Below are positions 7,915 to 16,382 of a stretch of DNA of 64,000 bases, one piece after another. The notes under the pieces are model-generated. The model did no database searches, was not told where the DNA came from, and saw only the letters and a program-made list of their open reading frames with translations. Both the position numbers and the translations under genes were made by a program. Every line of letters begins with the position of its first letter. Position 1 is the first letter of the stretch. Source of the DNA: Parafrankia elaeagni (GTDB taxonomy: Bacteria; Actinomycetota; Actinomycetes; Frankiales; Frankiaceae); assembly GCF_000374165.1 (NCBI RefSeq), contig NZ_KB893719.1, positions 193 through 64,192 on the forward strand. Direction: 5' to 3'.

Positions 7915-9714
7915 TCAGCCCGCCGGGGCGGTCTCGCGGGCGGCGAGGCGACGGAACTTCCCGCTCGACGTCCGCGGCAGCGCGTCGGGGCCGACGAGGT
8001 GCACGGCCACCTCGCTCAGGCCGAGCGTGGCGCCGACCGCGGACCGGATCCGGGCGGCCAGCGCCGACCGCTCGCCGTCGTCGTCGTCGGCCAGAGCGGT
8101 CTCGGCGATCACCGCCATGGTCTCCGTCCCGTCGGGTGCGACGTCGGCGCAGGCGACGCACCGGCGGCGGTGGACGCCGGGCACCTCACGGACGGCGTCC
8201 TCGGCGTCGTGCGGGTAGTAGTTCACCCCGCGGACGATCACCATCTCCTTGACCCGGCCGGTGACGTAGAGCTCGCCGTCGCGCAGGAAGCCCAGGTCGC
8301 CGGTGCGCAGCCAGCCGTCGGCGGTGAACGCCCCGGCCGGCGCGGCACCGGACTCGGTCAGATACCCGCCGGTGACGGAGTCGCCGCGGATCTGGATCTC
8401 CCCGACCATGTCGTCGGGCAGCACCTCCGCCCGCGCGGCGGCGTCCGCTCCCGGCTCGGGGTCGCCGACGGGAGTCGCGATGCGGACCCGCATCGCGCGC
8501 ACCGGCCGTCCCACGCCGACCAGCCCGCGCGCACTCGGCTCGTCCGCCGGGACGTCCCGTACGACGCCGGCGCGGGCGAGCAGGTCACGGTCCACCCAGC
8601 GGAACACCGGCCGCGCCCGTCCGGGCGGCGGGAAGGTGACCGCCAGCGTCGCCTCGGCCATGCCGTAGACGGGCAGCATCGCCGCCGGGGAGAACCCGGC
8701 CGGGACGAACGTGGTGAGGAAGCGGTCCAGGGAGACCGGTGACACCGGTTCCGCGCCGTTGAAGGCGACCCGCCAGCCGCTCAGGTCCAGACCGGCCGCC
8801 AGCGGGTCGGGCACGGCGTCCACCAGGTAGTCGTAGGCGAAGTTCGGCATCGGCGCGATGCTGGCGCCGCGGCGCAGGAAGTCCGCCAGCCAGCCGGCCG
8901 GATCCTTCACGAAGGCGGCCGGTGACCACACCGTCATCGGCATCCCGGCGAAGATGCCGGCGAGCGTGCCGAACAGCCCCATGTCATGGAACAGCGGCAG
9001 CCAGATGCCGCCGCCGCCGTCGTTCTCGGTGAGCCCGGCGCCACCGATGATCGCTGCCAGCCCGGCCAGGATGTTGCGGTGGGTCAGGACGACGCCCTTC
9101 GGCGCGGCGGTGCTGCCGGAGGTGAACTGGACCAGTGCCTCGTCCTCCGGCGACACCTCGAGCGGTGGGGTGGGGGCCGGCCCCGTGCGGGCTGCCGCGG
9201 CACCGCCGGCGAGGAATTCGGCCACCGGGGCGATCCGCACGCCGCGGCCCACGTCGAACGCCCCGGCGAAGCGGCTCGCCAGCCGGGCCGTGCGCCCGCC
9301 CACCAGGACGAGGCTGATGTCGGCGACGGCCGCCGCGCGGGCCAGTCGTGCCGAGTAGCCGGCGAGGTCCCGGGTGGAGGCGGGCAGCGGCAGCGGGCAC
9401 GCGGCGCCACCGGCCCGGTTCACACCGGCCAGTGCCACCAGGAAGTCGGGCCCGTTGTCGCTGAGCACACCGACCCGGGCCCCGGGGTGGACCCCACCCG
9501 CGGCGAGGGCGACGGCCAGCGCCTCCACCCGGTCGGTGAGCTCGCGCATCGTCAGCGTCTCCCCGGACGACGGGAAATCGATGCGGACGTCGGGCCGCAG
9601 GGCCGCGACGACCGCGAGCGCGGCGGGCACGCTGCCGGCGGCGAGCGCCGCGGCGGCCGTCGCTCCCGCTACCGCGGCCCTCGAGCCGCGTACCGCACCG
9701 TCCGTTCCTCCCAT
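7915..9714 (-). CDS. Fatty-acyl-AMP ligase (FAAL, FadD32-like)
   Basis: A 599-residue ANL enzyme. FTSGSTAAPKGVVLTH (about residue 205) binds ATP, LPLFHDMGL is the characteristic FAAL/FACL motif, YGMAEATLAV and RTGDLGFL follow, and SSGKFRR near the end supplies the catalytic Lys. FAALs make acyl-adenylates and hand them to carrier proteins instead of CoA, which fits the ACP gene downstream. It is the first gene of the minus-strand tailoring operon, preceded by a clear GGAGGAAAGG about ten bases before the ATG. The N terminus has about 35 extra Ala-rich residues. Confidence 0.88.
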   Translation of the reverse strand: MGGTDGAVRGSRAAVAGATAAAALAAGSVPAALAVVAALRPDVRIDFPSSGETLTMRELTDRVEALAVALAAGGVHPGARVGVLSDNGPDFLVALAGVNRAGGAACPLPLPASTRDLAGYSARLARAAAVADISLVLVGGRTARLASRFAGAFDVGRGVRIAPVAEFLAGGAAAARTGPAPTPPLEVSPEDEALVQFTSGSTAAPKGVVLTHRNILAGLAAIIGGAGLTENDGGGGIWLPLFHDMGLFGTLAGIFAGMPMTVWSPAAFVKDPAGWLADFLRRGASIAPMPNFAYDYLVDAVPDPLAAGLDLSGWRVAFNGAEPVSPVSLDRFLTTFVPAGFSPAAMLPVYGMAEATLAVTFPPPGRARPVFRWVDRDLLARAGVVRDVPADEPSARGLVGVGRPVRAMRVRIATPVGDPEPGADAAARAEVLPDDMVGEIQIRGDSVTGGYLTESGAAPAGAFTADGWLRTGDLGFLRDGELYVTGRVKEMVIVRGVNYYPHDAEDAVREVPGVHRRRCVACADVAPDGTETMAVIAETALADDDDGERSALAARIRSAVGATLGLSEVAVHLVGPDALPRTSSGKFRRLAARETAPAG

Positions 9715-9963
9715 TGCACCGGTGTCCTTTCCTCCACACGCAGCCGGAACGCATTTGTGATGCCACCACCGGGAAGAAATGTTTACCTACCGCGCGGTGC
9801 GCGTCAAACATTTGTTGGCTCCGACTATGGGCCCATAAGCGTCTCTAATCGGCCTGCGCGGGGCCGCGCGAAGAACGGACGATACGGCCGACACAATCGC
9901 GGAGCCGGCCACGCACCGCGGCGACGGGAGACGTTAAGAAATCGACAGGACGGATATCATCTG
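9715..9963. promoter_or_regulatory. Divergent promoter region between FAAL operon and P450
   Basis: The 249 bases between two divergent genes hold an inverted repeat aaatgttt (9777-9784) / aaacattt (9806-9813) with a 21-base spacer, and the element tctctaatcg (9842-9851), which recurs exactly in the other divergent P450 promoter at 62001. These look like regulator sites, possibly for the nearby LysR proteins. No experimental evidence is available. Confidence 0.5.
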
Positions 9964-11214
9964 ATGTTCACCACGGAGAACCCGACCTCCCTGCTAGCCG
10001 AGCTCTTCGACCCCGCCACCAGGCCTGATCCCTATCCCGTCTACCGGCGGCTGCGCGAGGCGGGAGCGCTGCACTCGACGCCGTTCGGGCTGCCGGTCGC
10101 GACCCGGCACGCCGACTGCGTCGCCATCCTCGCGAACCAGGACTGGGGGCACGACCTCGAAGCCCACCAGATGCACCCGACCCTGCCGGCGGAAAGCTTC
10201 CCCACCACGTTCCTGTGGATGGAGCCGCCGGACCACACCAGGCTGCGCGGCCTGGTCAGCAGGGGTTTCACCCCGCGCAGCGTCCAGCTGCTGCGGCCCC
10301 GTATCGAGGCACTCGTCGACGAGCTGCTCGACAACGCCCTCGCCGCCGGTGACTTCGACCTCATCGAGACGCTCGCCTACCCACTGCCGCTCACCGTCAT
10401 CTGCGAGATCCTGGGAGTGCCGGCGGCCGACCATCCGGCGGTGCAGGTCTGGTCGCAGGCACTGGCGCGGGCCTTCGACCCCGACGCCCTGATGAGCCCG
10501 CAGGCGCTGGCCGAGCGCAACCGGGCGATCCCGGAGTTCCTCGGGTACTTCAGCGAGCTGGTGGAGCACCACCGCAACGAGCCCGGCGACAACCTGATCT
10601 CCGTTCTCGCCCAGGTCGAGGACGGCGGCGACCGGCTGACCGCCGACGAGCTCCTCGGCACCTGCGTGACACTGATCATCGCCGGCCACGAGACCACGGT
10701 GAACCTGGTCGGCAACGGCATGCTCGCGCTGCTGCGCAATCCGGACCAGCTCGCGCTGCTGCGCGCCGAGCCCGACCTGATCGGCCCGGCCGTGGAGGAG
10801 CTGCTCCGCTACGACTCGCCGATCCACCTCAACACCCGCGCCGCGAAGCGTGAGCTGACCGTCGGCGGGCGGGTGTTCGCGCCCGGCGAGGGTGTCGTCG
10901 CTCTGATCGCCTGCGCCAACCGGGACCCGGCGGCCTACCCCGACCCGGAACGGCTCGACCTGCGCCGGTTCGCCGGCGGGCCGGGCAGCTCGGGCGGGCC
11001 CGTCGGCGGTGCCGGGGCACCCCGGCACCTGTCGTTCAGCCTCGGGCACCACTACTGCCTCGGCGCACCGCTGGCGCTGCTCGAGATGGAGCTGCTGCTG
11101 GCCGGGTTCACCCGGCGGGTGGCAGCCGCGGAGCTGCTCGACGACGCACCCGCGTACAAGCCGAACCTGCTCATCCGGGGCCTGGCCGAACTTCCCGTCC
11201 GGTTCCGCGCCTGA
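9964..11214 (+). CDS. Cytochrome P450
   Basis: A 416-residue soluble bacterial P450. The I-helix is IIAGHETTVNL, the K-helix EELLR, and the haem-binding loop FSLGHHYCLGAPLA puts the thiolate at Cys365. MEPPDHTRLRGLVSRGFTPR is the usual region near the C helix. The reading frame is open far upstream, but the P450 fold begins at MFTTENPTSLLAELFDP, so ATG 9964 is chosen. It is very similar to the P450 at 60065 throughout, including the stretch AYPLPLT and DPDAL. Electron partners are not adjacent; the reductase at 57543 is the only candidate in the window. Substrate unknown, probably the lipid or polyketide product of the cluster. Confidence 0.92.
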   Translation: MFTTENPTSLLAELFDPATRPDPYPVYRRLREAGALHSTPFGLPVATRHADCVAILANQDWGHDLEAHQMHPTLPAESFPTTFLWMEPPDHTRLRGLVSRGFTPRSVQLLRPRIEALVDELLDNALAAGDFDLIETLAYPLPLTVICEILGVPAADHPAVQVWSQALARAFDPDALMSPQALAERNRAIPEFLGYFSELVEHHRNEPGDNLISVLAQVEDGGDRLTADELLGTCVTLIIAGHETTVNLVGNGMLALLRNPDQLALLRAEPDLIGPAVEELLRYDSPIHLNTRAAKRELTVGGRVFAPGEGVVALIACANRDPAAYPDPERLDLRRFAGGPGSSGGPVGGAGAPRHLSFSLGHHYCLGAPLALLEMELLLAGFTRRVAAAELLDDAPAYKPNLLIRGLAELPVRFRA

Positions 11215-11388
11215 CCCTCCCCGCCGGCGCCGCGCCGACGTGGCCGCTGGTCGCCCTGACAGCCCGCCGACCACCCGCCGACCACCCGCCGACTATCCGC
11301 CATTTTCCCGTTCCCCCGTCCACACGTGCGCGTCACCGGCGGTTAGCGCCCACCGGTAGCGTGGTGGCCGCCCAGTGGGAGGATGGCC

Positions 11389-12324
11389 ATGGAACTGCGA
11401 TACCTCACGTCCTTCCTGGCCATCGCGGAGGAGCTTCACTTCGGCCGGGCGGCGGCCCGGCTCCACCTGGCCCAGCCGTCCCTGAGCCAGCAGCTGCAGC
11501 GGCTGGAGCGCGACATCGGCGTCGAGCTGGTCGCCCGCACCTCCCACGAGGTGCGGCTCACCGCCGCCGGCCGCGCCTTCGAGGTGGAGGCGCGGCGGCT
11601 GCTGGACGCGACGCAGCGGGCCGTCACGGTCGCCCGCGAGGCGGCGTCCGGACGTACCGGCATGATCAGCATCGGGTTCAACTACCCGGCCGGGCAGCGG
11701 GTGCTGCAGCCGACGCTGCTGAGGCTGGCCGCCGACTACCCCGGGGTGTCGACCACGCTGTGGGAGGCGCGCAGCGGCCCGCAGCTGTCCGCCCTCGCCG
11801 AGGGCCGCCTCGACGTCGCGCTGGTCTTCGCCGGCCCGCCCTCCGCGCAGCTGCGCTCCCAGCGGGTGGCGACCATCCCGCTGGTCGCGGTGGTCAGCCG
11901 CCGCCATCCCTGGTCGGCGCGGGCCGAGGTCCCGTTCCGGGAGCTGGCCGACCAGCCGTGTGTGCTGTTCCGCCGGGAGCAGAGCCCCGCGATGCATGAC
12001 GCGATCCTCGCGGCGGCCGACCGCTGCGGCATCGCCCTGACGGTCTCCGACGAGGTGGACGACTCCGGGGCGACCGGCATCGTCGTCACCACCAAGCCGG
12101 TGGTCGGGTTCGCCTCGGCCGCCCGCGGCGCGCACCCCCCGGGGCACGGGCTGTCCGCCGTGCGCCTGGTCGACCCGGTCCCGACCGTGGGGATGTACGC
12201 CGTGTGGCGGCCGGATCCGCAGCCGGTGGTGAGCGCCTTCCTCGACTGTCTGGAGGCCGCCGGCCCCTTCGTCGACCGGCCGCCGGCCGGCGCCGCGCCC
12301 CGCCCCGACCCGGCCGGCGCCTGA
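11389..12324 (+). CDS. LysR-family transcriptional regulator (copy 1)
   Basis: A 311-residue regulator. The N-terminal winged helix shows FGRAAARLHLAQPSLSQQL, and the rest is the effector-binding domain ending in VDPVPTVGMYAVWRPD. ATG 11389 is preferred over the ATG two codons upstream because GGGAGG lies six bases before it. It follows the P450 by 174 bases and is closely similar to the regulator at 58641, which also neighbours a P450. Likely targets are the divergent promoters next to the P450s or the long lipid operon. The gap before it contains three copies of an 11-bp unit cccgccgacca. Confidence 0.9.
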   Translation: MELRYLTSFLAIAEELHFGRAAARLHLAQPSLSQQLQRLERDIGVELVARTSHEVRLTAAGRAFEVEARRLLDATQRAVTVAREAASGRTGMISIGFNYPAGQRVLQPTLLRLAADYPGVSTTLWEARSGPQLSALAEGRLDVALVFAGPPSAQLRSQRVATIPLVAVVSRRHPWSARAEVPFRELADQPCVLFRREQSPAMHDAILAAADRCGIALTVSDEVDDSGATGIVVTTKPVVGFASAARGAHPPGHGLSAVRLVDPVPTVGMYAVWRPDPQPVVSAFLDCLEAAGPFVDRPPAGAAPRPDPAGA

Positions 12325-12607
12325 CTCCTTCCGGGTGACGCCCCGGGCTCCTGCCGGGTGACGCCCCGGCGCCTGGCTTGCGCTGGGTCCTGCCCACGGC
12401 GCGGGCGATTGGCATCCTGAATTGTCCGTTCGGGATTTCTGCGTTGCCGACGAACTGCGGGGCGCAGAACATCGCTCAAACGGGCGGTGCCGGCTGGTCG
12501 CCGTACCGGGCCCTGCTGTTGTCCCAGGTCCGCGGCGCTTATGACGGCGGCACCGGGGTGGCGGCGTTCCTGACGGCGTCGCCGGAGTCCCGACGCTGTC
12601 CGACAGA
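12325..12607. other. Intergenic stretch with repeated hairpins
   Basis: Two copies of ccgggtgacgccccgg (12331-12346 and 12354-12369), each self-complementary at its ends, directly follow the LysR stop and could end transcription. Further on, ttctgcg (12437-12443) and cgcagaa (12463-12469) form an inverted repeat upstream of the MBL hydrolase. No gene is seen. Confidence 0.45.
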
Positions 12608-13489
12608 ATGGACACGGACATGCAGTTGACGGTCCTCGGGTGCCGGTCGGGGATGCCCGCCGCCGGCCAGTGCAGCTCCAGCTACCTGGTGGAGACCGGT
12701 GCGGCCCGCCTGCTGCTGGACTGCGGCCCCGGGGCCGCCACCGCGCTCAGCACGATCATGCACCCGGATCGGCTGGACGCGGTCGTCATCAGCCACCTGC
12801 ACCTGGACCACTGCTACGACCTGCTGCCCGTCGGCAAGACGCTGCTGGCCGGGCACGGCCAGTTCGCGAAGCTGTTCCCGTCCCTGCCGGAGCTGGCCGC
12901 CCGGGTCCAGCGCGCCCCGGTGCCGCTGTACGTGCCGGTGGGGGGCCGGGAGCGGCTGCGGGCACTGGCCGCGCTGTTCCCGGTCACCACGATCCCGCTG
13001 CTGGACCGGGCCTTCGAGGTGGCGTTCGACGTCCGCGAGTACACGCCGGGTGACACCTTCGACGTCGGCGACGCCACGGTCAGCCTGCACGAGCTGCGGC
13101 ACGCCGTCCCGAACTGCGGTACCCGGATCGACAGCGCGTCGGGCAGCCTGGCCTACACCGGCGACACCGGGGTGACCGCCGAGTTGGTGCCGTTCGCGCA
13201 GGACGTCGACCTGCTGCTCGCCGAGTCGACCCTGGAGCTGACCGACACCACGGACCACGGCCACCTCAGTGCCACCGACGCCGGGGCCGTCGCCTCGGCT
13301 GCCGGGGTGGGGCAGCTCGTCCTCACCCACTTCGTGACCGCCGAGCCGGCGTGGCTGCAGGCGCGCAAGGCCGACGCCGAGCGCGCGTTCGACGGGCCGG
13401 TGCACCTGGCCGCCCCCGCCGGCCGTTTCGCCGCCCGCGAGACCGGGCCACTGCCCCGGGTCGCCCCCGAGCTGACCCCACGTGCCTGA
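12608..13489 (+). CDS. MBL-fold metallohydrolase (RNase Z-like)
   Basis: A 293-residue metallo-beta-lactamase fold protein. LGCRSGMP at the start, the zinc motif HLHLDH (His63-His68), SLAYTGDTG and a C-terminal LTHFV are typical of the arylsulfatase/RNase Z-like branch. It hydrolyses an unknown ester or phosphodiester. MQLTVLG at 12620 is an equally possible start, four codons downstream. The next gene begins inside its last codons, so the two are probably co-expressed. Confidence 0.82.
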   Translation: MDTDMQLTVLGCRSGMPAAGQCSSSYLVETGAARLLLDCGPGAATALSTIMHPDRLDAVVISHLHLDHCYDLLPVGKTLLAGHGQFAKLFPSLPELAARVQRAPVPLYVPVGGRERLRALAALFPVTTIPLLDRAFEVAFDVREYTPGDTFDVGDATVSLHELRHAVPNCGTRIDSASGSLAYTGDTGVTAELVPFAQDVDLLLAESTLELTDTTDHGHLSATDAGAVASAAGVGQLVLTHFVTAEPAWLQARKADAERAFDGPVHLAAPAGRFAARETGPLPRVAPELTPRA

Positions 13490-14255
13490 CAATTCACCCA
13501 TGACCGATCCGACCGTGGCAGCGAACGAGGCAGCGAACGAGGCACCCCCCGCGGCAGCCGACGAGGCCCCCGGGGAGCCGGTGGTACAGGCGGTGCAGGC
13601 GGTCTGGTGTGACTACGGCGGGGTTCTCACCTCGCCGTTGCACGGCCTGTTCGGCCAGGTCGCGGCCGCCGCGGGCATCCCCGCGGACGAGTTCCTCGCC
13701 GCGATCCGGCGGGTCGCCGCCCCCTACGGGGGCGCCCTGATCGAGCCGCTCGAGCTGGGCCGGCTCACCCAGCGGGAGTGGGGCCTGCGGGTCACCGCGG
13801 AGCTGGCGCCGGGCTGGACGCCGCAGCTCGACCTGACCCGTTTCGGTGACCACTGGTACGCCGGACGGACCGCCAACACCGCGCTGTTCGAGCTGCTCGC
13901 CCAGGTGCGCGCCCGGGGCCTGCGGGTGGGGATGCTGACGAACAGCATCCGCGAGTGGGAGCCGCACCGCCGGGCGCTGGCACCGGACGTGCGCCCGTGG
14001 CCGTTCGAGGTGACGATCAACTCCTTCGAGGTGGCGCTGCGCAAGCCCGACCCGGAGATCTTCGCGCTGGCCGAGTCGACGTTCGGGGTGCCGCCGGCGG
14101 CGTGCCTGCTGATCGACGACGTGGCGGCGAACTGCGCCGCGGCCCGGGCCCGGGGCTGGCAGGTCATCGAGCACGCGGACCCGTCCCGCACCCTGCGGCT
14201 CGTCGAGCAGTGGACCGCCGCCGGCCACGGCCCAGGAATTCCCGCTGAAGAATAA
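13482..14255 (+). CDS. HAD-superfamily hydrolase
   Basis: A 257-residue protein with haloacid-dehalogenase motifs: WCDYGGVL (the nucleophile Asp in motif I), MLTNSI (motif II), RKPDPEIF (motif III Lys) and LLIDDVAANC (motif IV), close to phosphatases of subfamily IA. The family usually dephosphorylates small metabolites. GTG 13482 overlaps the upstream stop by eight bases; ATG 13500 is an alternative that would lose six residues. The first 35 residues repeat AANEAANEA and are probably disordered. Confidence 0.82.
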   Translation: MPDNSPMTDPTVAANEAANEAPPAAADEAPGEPVVQAVQAVWCDYGGVLTSPLHGLFGQVAAAAGIPADEFLAAIRRVAAPYGGALIEPLELGRLTQREWGLRVTAELAPGWTPQLDLTRFGDHWYAGRTANTALFELLAQVRARGLRVGMLTNSIREWEPHRRALAPDVRPWPFEVTINSFEVALRKPDPEIFALAESTFGVPPAACLLIDDVAANCAAARARGWQVIEHADPSRTLRLVEQWTAAGHGPGIPAEE

Positions 14256-14407
14256 ATAGTTTCCATCGATCCATCGAAACGGCCAGCGGCAGCGATTGAC
14301 GCCGTTTACGGATCGTTAGCGACAAAGACATTGCCAACCACACCGTGCCGCACGGAGACTTGGTTCGGAAATTCACCCAGGAATTCCCCGAACCTCGTCA
14401 CGAATAG
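14256..14407 (+). promoter_or_regulatory. Probable promoter/operator of the long lipid operon
   Basis: This gap precedes the first gene of the 22-kb plus-strand operon and is less GC-rich than its flanks. It contains gtttc/gaaac arms (14259-14263, 14276-14280), a ttgacg that could serve as a -35 element (14296-14301, with no good -10), and an imperfect palindrome from ttcgg (14364) to ccgaa (14392) about 16 bases before the start codon, which could be an operator. Confidence 0.4.
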
Positions 14408-16321
14408 GTGGTCGGTGTGTCGCAGTACACCCTGGGCGCGGGTCTCGTCCTGCCTGATGACCGTGGCCTGTACTCCCTTGTTCACGACCGGGCGCGGACC
14501 ACCCCGGAGCTGGTGGCCCTCAGCCGGCCGGTGGCGGCGGGCTGGGCGGACGTCACCTACCGCGATCTCGACGCCCATGTCCGCCAGGCGGCCGGTGGCC
14601 TGCTGCGGGCCGGCGTCGAGGCCGGTGACCGGGTCGGCCTGCTGGGCCGGACCAGCTACGAGTGGGTGGTGGCCGACCTCGCGGTGCTCGCGGTCGGCGC
14701 GGTCACCGTCCCGATCTTCCCGACCGCGTCGTCGACGCAGATCGCCCACATCGTCACCGACTCGGGGATGCGGTGGTGCTTCGCCGAGACGCCGGAGCAC
14801 CTGGAGCTGGTGACCGCCGCCGCGGGCGGCGCCCTGCACACGGCCCCCTGGCCGCTGGCGGATCTCGACGGATGGGGCGCGGCGACCGGCGGCGACCCGG
14901 CCGGCACAGCGGAGTTCACCCGGCGGCGCGACGCCGTCCGCGCCGGTTCGCTGGCGACGATCGTCTACACCAGTGGGACGACCGGCATGCCGAAGGGCTG
15001 CATGCTCACCCACGGCAACCTGTTCGCCTCCAGCGCCAACACCGTCGAGCACACCGGCGACCTGTTCCGCCTGGCGGGTGACGGCGGCGGGCAGGCGTCG
15101 ACGCTGCTGTGCCTGCCGCTGGCGCACGTCTTCGGGCGGACGATCCTGGTCGCCTGCCTCTATGCCGGCACGCGGACCGGGCTGCTGCCCGCCGTGACCG
15201 AACTGCTGCCCGCCATGGCGACCTTCCGGCCGTCGGCGCTGGCGCTGGTCCCCTACGGCCTGGAGAAGATCCGCAAGGGGCTGCGCCGGGCGATCGACAC
15301 CGACACCGAGCTGGCGGCGGTGGCCACCGGCCTGGCCGCGGCGACGGCGACGGCCGCGGCGGCCGGTGACGACACCGGCGGCGGCGCCGAGGGGAACGGC
15401 GACGGCTCTCCGGGACGCCCCACCAGCCGGCCGGACCCGGCGGCCCTGGCTCGGGCCAGCACGGTCTTCGGCGGGCGGCTCACCCATGTGATCAGCGGCG
15501 GCGCGTCGCTGGACACCACCACCGCGGCCTACTACCGCGGGCTCGGCGTGGAGATCCTCAACTGCTACGGGCTGACCGAGGCGGCGACCGCCGTGACGGT
15601 CAACCAGCCCGCGACGAACCGCCCGGGCACCGTCGGCCAGCCCATCCCGGGAACGACGGTCGCGATCGCCGACGACGGCGAGGTGCTGGTCGCCGGGCCC
15701 AACGTCTCCCCCGGCTACTGGCGTGCCGGCCAGGACCCGTCCGAGGTCGCCGCCGCCGGCGATCCGGGCTGGCTGCACACCGGTGACCTGGGCCGGCTCG
15801 ACGCCGACGGCTTCCTGGTCATCACCGGCCGGCGCAAGGAGATCCTGGTGACCAGCGGCGGCAAGAACGTCACGCCGACGCTGCTGGAGGACCGGCTGCG
15901 GCTGCATCCCCTGGTCGCCGACGCCATGGTCATCGGCGAGGCCCGCCCGTACGTCGCCGCGCTCTTCACCCTCGAGCCGGCCGTGCTGCGCACTCTGGCC
16001 GACACCGCTGGCATCGATCTGGACGCCGACGGCTGGTGGGAACACCCCGGCCTGCTGGACCGGCTGCGCGAAGCGGTGGACGACGCCAACGGCCTCGTCT
16101 CCCGCGCCGAGTCGATCCGGCGGATCCGGGTGCTGCCCGGCCAGTTCACCATCGACGCCGGCCATCTCACGCCCTCGATGAAGCTGCGCCGCGCGCAGAT
16201 CGAGGCCGCCTTCGCCGCCGAGATCGAGGAACTCTACGCGGCGGCTCCCCCGGCCCCGCCGGCGGCGGCGTCCGTGCCGGCCACCGTGCCCGCGGCCGCG
16301 GCCGCCTCGACACCCGCCTGA
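14408..16321 (+). CDS. Long-chain fatty-acid-CoA ligase (FadD15-like)
   Basis: A 637-residue AMP-binding enzyme of the long-chain acyl-CoA synthetase type. The ATP motif is YTSGTTGMPKGCMLTH (about residue 190), with LPLAHVFGR, YGLTEA, HTGDLGRLD and GRRKEILVTSGGKNV later. It would activate a free fatty acid with CoA at the inner membrane side and could provide starter or recycled acyl chains to the downstream synthase. A low-complexity stretch around residues 310-345 (Ala, Gly, Asp rich) interrupts the fold and the C terminus is Ala/Pro-rich. GTG 14408 and GTG 14417 are both possible starts. Confidence 0.88.
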   Translation: MVGVSQYTLGAGLVLPDDRGLYSLVHDRARTTPELVALSRPVAAGWADVTYRDLDAHVRQAAGGLLRAGVEAGDRVGLLGRTSYEWVVADLAVLAVGAVTVPIFPTASSTQIAHIVTDSGMRWCFAETPEHLELVTAAAGGALHTAPWPLADLDGWGAATGGDPAGTAEFTRRRDAVRAGSLATIVYTSGTTGMPKGCMLTHGNLFASSANTVEHTGDLFRLAGDGGGQASTLLCLPLAHVFGRTILVACLYAGTRTGLLPAVTELLPAMATFRPSALALVPYGLEKIRKGLRRAIDTDTELAAVATGLAAATATAAAAGDDTGGGAEGNGDGSPGRPTSRPDPAALARASTVFGGRLTHVISGGASLDTTTAAYYRGLGVEILNCYGLTEAATAVTVNQPATNRPGTVGQPIPGTTVAIADDGEVLVAGPNVSPGYWRAGQDPSEVAAAGDPGWLHTGDLGRLDADGFLVITGRRKEILVTSGGKNVTPTLLEDRLRLHPLVADAMVIGEARPYVAALFTLEPAVLRTLADTAGIDLDADGWWEHPGLLDRLREAVDDANGLVSRAESIRRIRVLPGQFTIDAGHLTPSMKLRRAQIEAAFAAEIEELYAAAPPAPPAAASVPATVPAAAAASTPA

Positions 16322-16382
16322 CCCCCTCACCCGCTCCGCCCGAACTCTCCTCCACCCGCCTGTCCGACGGGAGCTCCCAAAG

